A stretch of 8,339 bases of DNA from the NCBI GenBank assembly GCA_017861355.1, contig JAGFXQ010000139.1, positions 1-8,339 of the forward strand, read 5' to 3'. Shown here in pieces: positions 5,876 to 8,339 of the stretch (its first letter is position 1; each line of letters begins with the position of its first letter). Under the pieces are notes generated by a model, which was given only the letters and a program-made list of their open reading frames with translations, was not told the origin of the DNA and ran no database searches. The translations under genes were made by a program, and so were the position numbers. This DNA comes from Bacillota bacterium (GTDB lineage: Bacteria > Bacillota > Clostridia > Lachnospirales > Lachnospiraceae).

Positions 5876-7883
5876 TTTTTATCTTCTCCTTAATCTTGTA
5901 ATATTTTGTTTTCATTTTAAAAGGATTGAAAGTACGTCCGCCACCCTCATAAAATTTTCCAAAGAATTCAACATACTGTAAACGATTTGTATGAACATAA
6001 GCTCCAAGTGCATTAATAGCCAGATTCAACATATGGCCGCCTATAACAATAATCGTAAATACCAAAGGGCCAACAATTCCCTTTCCAGCCATGGCCGCCA
6101 TCTTGTTAATTACCATACCGATAACTCCGGTAGCAAGTCCTAGAGCAAGAAGTCGAGAATAAGATAATACATCACTCAGATATCCTGAGATGCCATAAAA
6201 AGCATACAATCCCTTTAAGAAACGTTTGAAGGGATTTCTGGATTCTCGTCCATTCGTTAAGATGATTCCTATGGAGGATAAGATCGCCAATATATTCGAA
6301 GTATTCACGATGACTGCGGGTATCGCAAGACTGACACCAAGCAGGTTAGTAATCATAGGCATGGATAATAAGATAACAATACAGCTTATCAACAGTACCA
6401 GCCAGAATACAACATCATAAAGTGCAGACTTATAATCCTTTTGTTTCAATTGTTGATACAATTTGATGGATAATCCGGTAAGAAGATGAATAATACCTAA
6501 TGCCATCGAGAAGGTGAGCATTCTCATGGGTTGGTTCATCGGTAAAAACCATAATGCCGGTATTGTAATCTTATGGTTGAAATATGTCTCAGATACGACA
6601 TCTATGATATCGCCAAAATAACTACCGAACATAACTCCCCAGAATACAGTTGAAATACCGCAAAATAAGAACATCAGAAGTGTATTCTTCGTCGATTGTT
6701 CCATCTTTCTACCAAACTTCAATAAACCAAATCCACAAGCCGCCACAATTAAAAATCCATAGCCTGCATCGGACAACATGATACCAAATAACAGATAATA
6801 GAATAAGGACATCATTGTTGTCGGATCAATCTCTCCCTTACCCGGTGGGCTGTAGGAAGCAACAACACCTTCGAGGGGCTGAGAAAATACATTATTATGA
6901 AGTAGTACCGGAACCTCTTCCTCTTCCGAAGGATCTTCGATTTCGATGGAAACCTCATAATTATTGTTCAGATAATCCGAAAGAGAGACAACTTCCTTTT
7001 CCGGTATATATCCAGTGATGACAAATACATTTTTCGATTGACATAGCCGGCTTAGAACCTCATATTTTTCCTCACGCATCGTGTCATAATCCTGAAGGAA
7101 ACAAAGGTCTTCCTTATATTCCTTATAAGATATAATCTCTGCCACAGAAGCTTCAATCTCCAGCTCCAGTTTCACTTTCTCCGCTTCCAGATATTTTAAC
7201 TGTATAGACGGTATCAGTTCCGGAGCGATACTTGGAAGTGAAAATTCCATTCCTCTTAATGTCTCAAATACTTTATCGGCTTTATCCTTCTGGCAAAGTA
7301 CGAAGATACAAGTCTGATCCTTAGAAGAACTAATAACATTAACATCTAAAGGTAAATAATCAGCAAGCTTTTCATACACACTATCCATTGTCCATAATTT
7401 AGGCAAGGTTCCGATAAAACTTTTTGTATACTTAGTTCCTTCAAAATTAAGCGGAATATCCAGAGACAGCCATGGTGTAAGAATCTCCATCTGGGTTTCC
7501 AATTTTAATATTTCCGCTTTGCTCTCAGCGATTTGTTTTGAAAGCGTAATGATTCTGTTTGCTATTTTTATCGTTGAATGGTACTTTACCGTAAAAGAAT
7601 TATAGTCCTCGGTAGTTGCAACCTTCAGACCATTCAGAACAGATAGCATCGAAGTTTTCTCGTTACTATGAGCTGATAGTATCTCGATTGCTTCCTTTGC
7701 AACAGTAACTGTCTTAGTAAGACTGCCTTTCATCATAGAACTGTCTGTTTTATGAAACACACTGTCTTCTGTGAGAACATCATTCACTTCAATTACTCCA
7801 CGGCGTTGTAATAACTCAAGAATAGCTTTTCGATCTCTTCGTAACGCACAAATCAAAATTCGCTGCATATGCAGCACTGCCAT
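5865..7883 (-). CDS. atpI: V/A-type ATPase subunit I (membrane stator with ion half-channels)
   Basis: Subunit I is the homologue of the eukaryotic a subunit. It anchors the peripheral stalks and, beside the K ring, provides the two half-channels for the translocated ion. The 672 residues fit the family. Residues 1 to about 345 are a soluble cytoplasmic arm with coiled-coil stretches (about 100-135 and 228-280) and an acidic patch EDPSEEEE (316-323). The rest holds about seven or eight membrane helices, roughly 356-388, 401-424, 453-475, 486-508, 514-543, 566-598 and 603-630. SYSRLLALGLATG carries the essential channel arginine, R577 here; R634 and E639 in TNRLQYVEFFGKFYEGGG correspond in spacing to the second arginine and glutamate described for E. 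hirae NtpI. The ATG start has GGAGGTG at 7891-7897, 7 nt away. Just inside the gene, 7862-7875 is a perfect palindrome. It ends overlapping atpK. Confidence 0.97.
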   Translation of the reverse strand: MAVLHMQRILICALRRDRKAILELLQRRGVIEVNDVLTEDSVFHKTDSSMMKGSLTKTVTVAKEAIEILSAHSNEKTSMLSVLNGLKVATTEDYNSFTVKYHSTIKIANRIITLSKQIAESKAEILKLETQMEILTPWLSLDIPLNFEGTKYTKSFIGTLPKLWTMDSVYEKLADYLPLDVNVISSSKDQTCIFVLCQKDKADKVFETLRGMEFSLPSIAPELIPSIQLKYLEAEKVKLELEIEASVAEIISYKEYKEDLCFLQDYDTMREEKYEVLSRLCQSKNVFVITGYIPEKEVVSLSDYLNNNYEVSIEIEDPSEEEEVPVLLHNNVFSQPLEGVVASYSPPGKGEIDPTTMMSLFYYLLFGIMLSDAGYGFLIVAACGFGLLKFGRKMEQSTKNTLLMFLFCGISTVFWGVMFGSYFGDIIDVVSETYFNHKITIPALWFLPMNQPMRMLTFSMALGIIHLLTGLSIKLYQQLKQKDYKSALYDVVFWLVLLISCIVILLSMPMITNLLGVSLAIPAVIVNTSNILAILSSIGIILTNGRESRNPFKRFLKGLYAFYGISGYLSDVLSYSRLLALGLATGVIGMVINKMAAMAGKGIVGPLVFTIIVIGGHMLNLAINALGAYVHTNRLQYVEFFGKFYEGGGRTFNPFKMKTKYYKIKEKIKNEN
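7862..7875 (-). repeat. 14-nt perfect palindrome in codons 3-8 of atpI
   Basis: GCTGCATATGCAGC reads the same on both strands. In the transcript it can fold as GCUGC-AUAU-GCAGC, with a further U-G wobble pair at its base, starting 7 nt after the A of the atpI start codon. At that place it could slow ribosome loading on atpI, whose product is needed once per complex. It may also be a chance result of the codons for Val-Leu-His-Met-Gln-Arg. The function is inference. Confidence 0.45.
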
Positions 7884-7928
7884 AAAAGAACACCTCCTTT
7901 ACTGAGATTTTGCAATTCATGATGTCTG

Positions 7929-8237
7929 TTAAATGAGGCTGGAGATAATAAAATCTATTGCAACCTGCTCTTTTCCTTTAACCATTTCCTGCAATAAAAG
8001 TACTTCCTGATCCGCCTTATGTTTTGCTGCCTCAAGTCTAACTACACTAGCCTCATTAGCAGCTTTTAACTTCTTCTCCGATAAAAGATTGGCTTCTTTT
8101 ACCTTGGAAGTCATTAAATCCTTCGCTTCTAACTGCGCCTTTGAAAGTAGTTCTTCCTTTTTTTGAAGTGCATCTTTCTCTTTTTCATCAGCTTTCATCT
8201 CTGCATCGCGGACCGCTTGTACTGTTTCATTTACCAT
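7929..8237 (-). CDS. atpH: V/A-type ATPase peripheral-stalk subunit (G/H type; NtpF equivalent)
   Basis: This small subunit forms a heterodimeric right-handed coiled coil with subunit E, making the stator stalks. The protein has 102 residues and is almost entirely a charged helix rich in Lys, Glu and Ala (for example MKADEKEKDALQKKEELLSK at 14-33), with no glycine-rich or membrane segment apart from a short hydrophobic C-terminus (DFIISSLI). The sequence is low in complexity, so identity rests mainly on size, coiled-coil character and its position as the first gene before subunit I. That is where ntpF of E. hirae and ahaH of archaea sit. The ATG at 8235-8237 has an excellent GGAGGTGAG at 8241-8249, with 7 nt from GGAGG to ATG. 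It is the first gene of the operon, behind the promoter at 8277-8305 and 45 nt before atpI. Naming varies (G, H, NtpF); the role is more certain than the symbol. Confidence 0.88.
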   Translation of the reverse strand: MVNETVQAVRDAEMKADEKEKDALQKKEELLSKAQLEAKDLMTSKVKEANLLSEKKLKAANEASVVRLEAAKHKADQEVLLLQEMVKGKEQVAIDFIISSLI

Positions 8238-8276
8238 TACCTCACCTCCGGAATCAAAATAATGGATAACAAATCA

Positions 8277-8305
8277 ATTATAACCTATAAAACCATATTA
8301 TTCAA
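8277..8305 (-). promoter_or_regulatory. Sigma-A-type promoter of the V-ATPase operon
   Basis: On the minus strand the -35 box TTGAAT (8300-8305, four of six matches to TTGACA) is separated by exactly 17 nt from a perfect -10 box TATAAT (8277-8282). Transcription would begin near 8269-8271, giving a leader of about 33 nt before the ATG of the first gene and leaving the strong ribosome binding site at 8241-8249 free. The surrounding 70 nt are AT-rich. It is the only good promoter seen ahead of the nine genes. No operator-like dyad was recognised around it. Confidence 0.7.
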
Positions 8306-8339
8306 CATCTTATGAATTATTGCGTATAATTCTTTGTAT

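Noticed and set aside
8301..8330. Possible divergent plus-strand promoter with TATAAT at 8325-8330
   Set aside because: The -10 is perfect, but the best -35 (TTCAAC, 18 nt upstream) matches only three of six bases. AT-rich DNA gives such boxes by chance and no plus-strand gene is visible before the window ends.
1..8339. An undescribed system or mobile element in the window
   Set aside because: Every open frame with coding character is a recognised V/A-ATPase subunit in the canonical order. There are no terminal repeats, integrase or transposase genes, tRNA edges or repeat arrays.

Overview
The window is nearly all one minus-strand operon for a V/A-type (vacuolar/archaeal-type) rotary ATPase. 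Read in the direction of transcription, from the right edge to the left, the subunit order is H(G)-I-K-E-C-F-A-B-D. This is the order of the Enterococcus hirae ntpFIKECGABD operon and of archaeal ahaHIKECFAB-type operons. The moderate-to-low GC content, strong AGGAGG-type ribosome binding sites, AT-rich promoter and protein sequences point to a Firmicute, probably an anaerobic clostridial (Lachnospiraceae-like) bacterium. The family-level guess is inference only.

Layout: a sigma-A-like promoter (8277-8305) and a short leader precede the peripheral-stalk gene (7929-8237). Next come the membrane subunit I (5865-7883), the duplicated proteolipid K (5387-5875), stalk subunit E (4765-5361), socket subunit C (3775-4743) and central-shaft subunit F (3465-3782). 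After a 79-nt leader come the catalytic subunit A (1619-3385) and the nucleotide-binding partner B (246-1619). The first 77 codons of central-stalk subunit D (1-231) run off the left edge. Genes are packed with 0-79 nt spacers or overlap by 1, 8 or 11 nt. No stretch over 300 nt lacks a gene, and no tRNA, rRNA, CRISPR, mobile element or convincing terminator was seen.

Together these genes encode a complete V1Vo machine as far as the window reaches. A3B3 is the nucleotide-binding head, D-F the rotating shaft, C the socket onto the K ring, I the stator with the ion half-channels, and E-H the peripheral stalks. The K protein carries the residue set that binds Na+ in the E. hirae K ring (L59, T62, Q63, Q113, E142 here), so the enzyme is predicted to be Na+-coupled, either pumping Na+ with ATP or making ATP from a Na+ gradient.

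I see no undescribed system. The points worth a second look concern expression control and ion specificity: a 14-nt perfect palindrome just inside atpI, an unusual structured leader before atpA, a TTG start for subunit D, tight overlaps that suggest translational coupling, and the Na+ signature.
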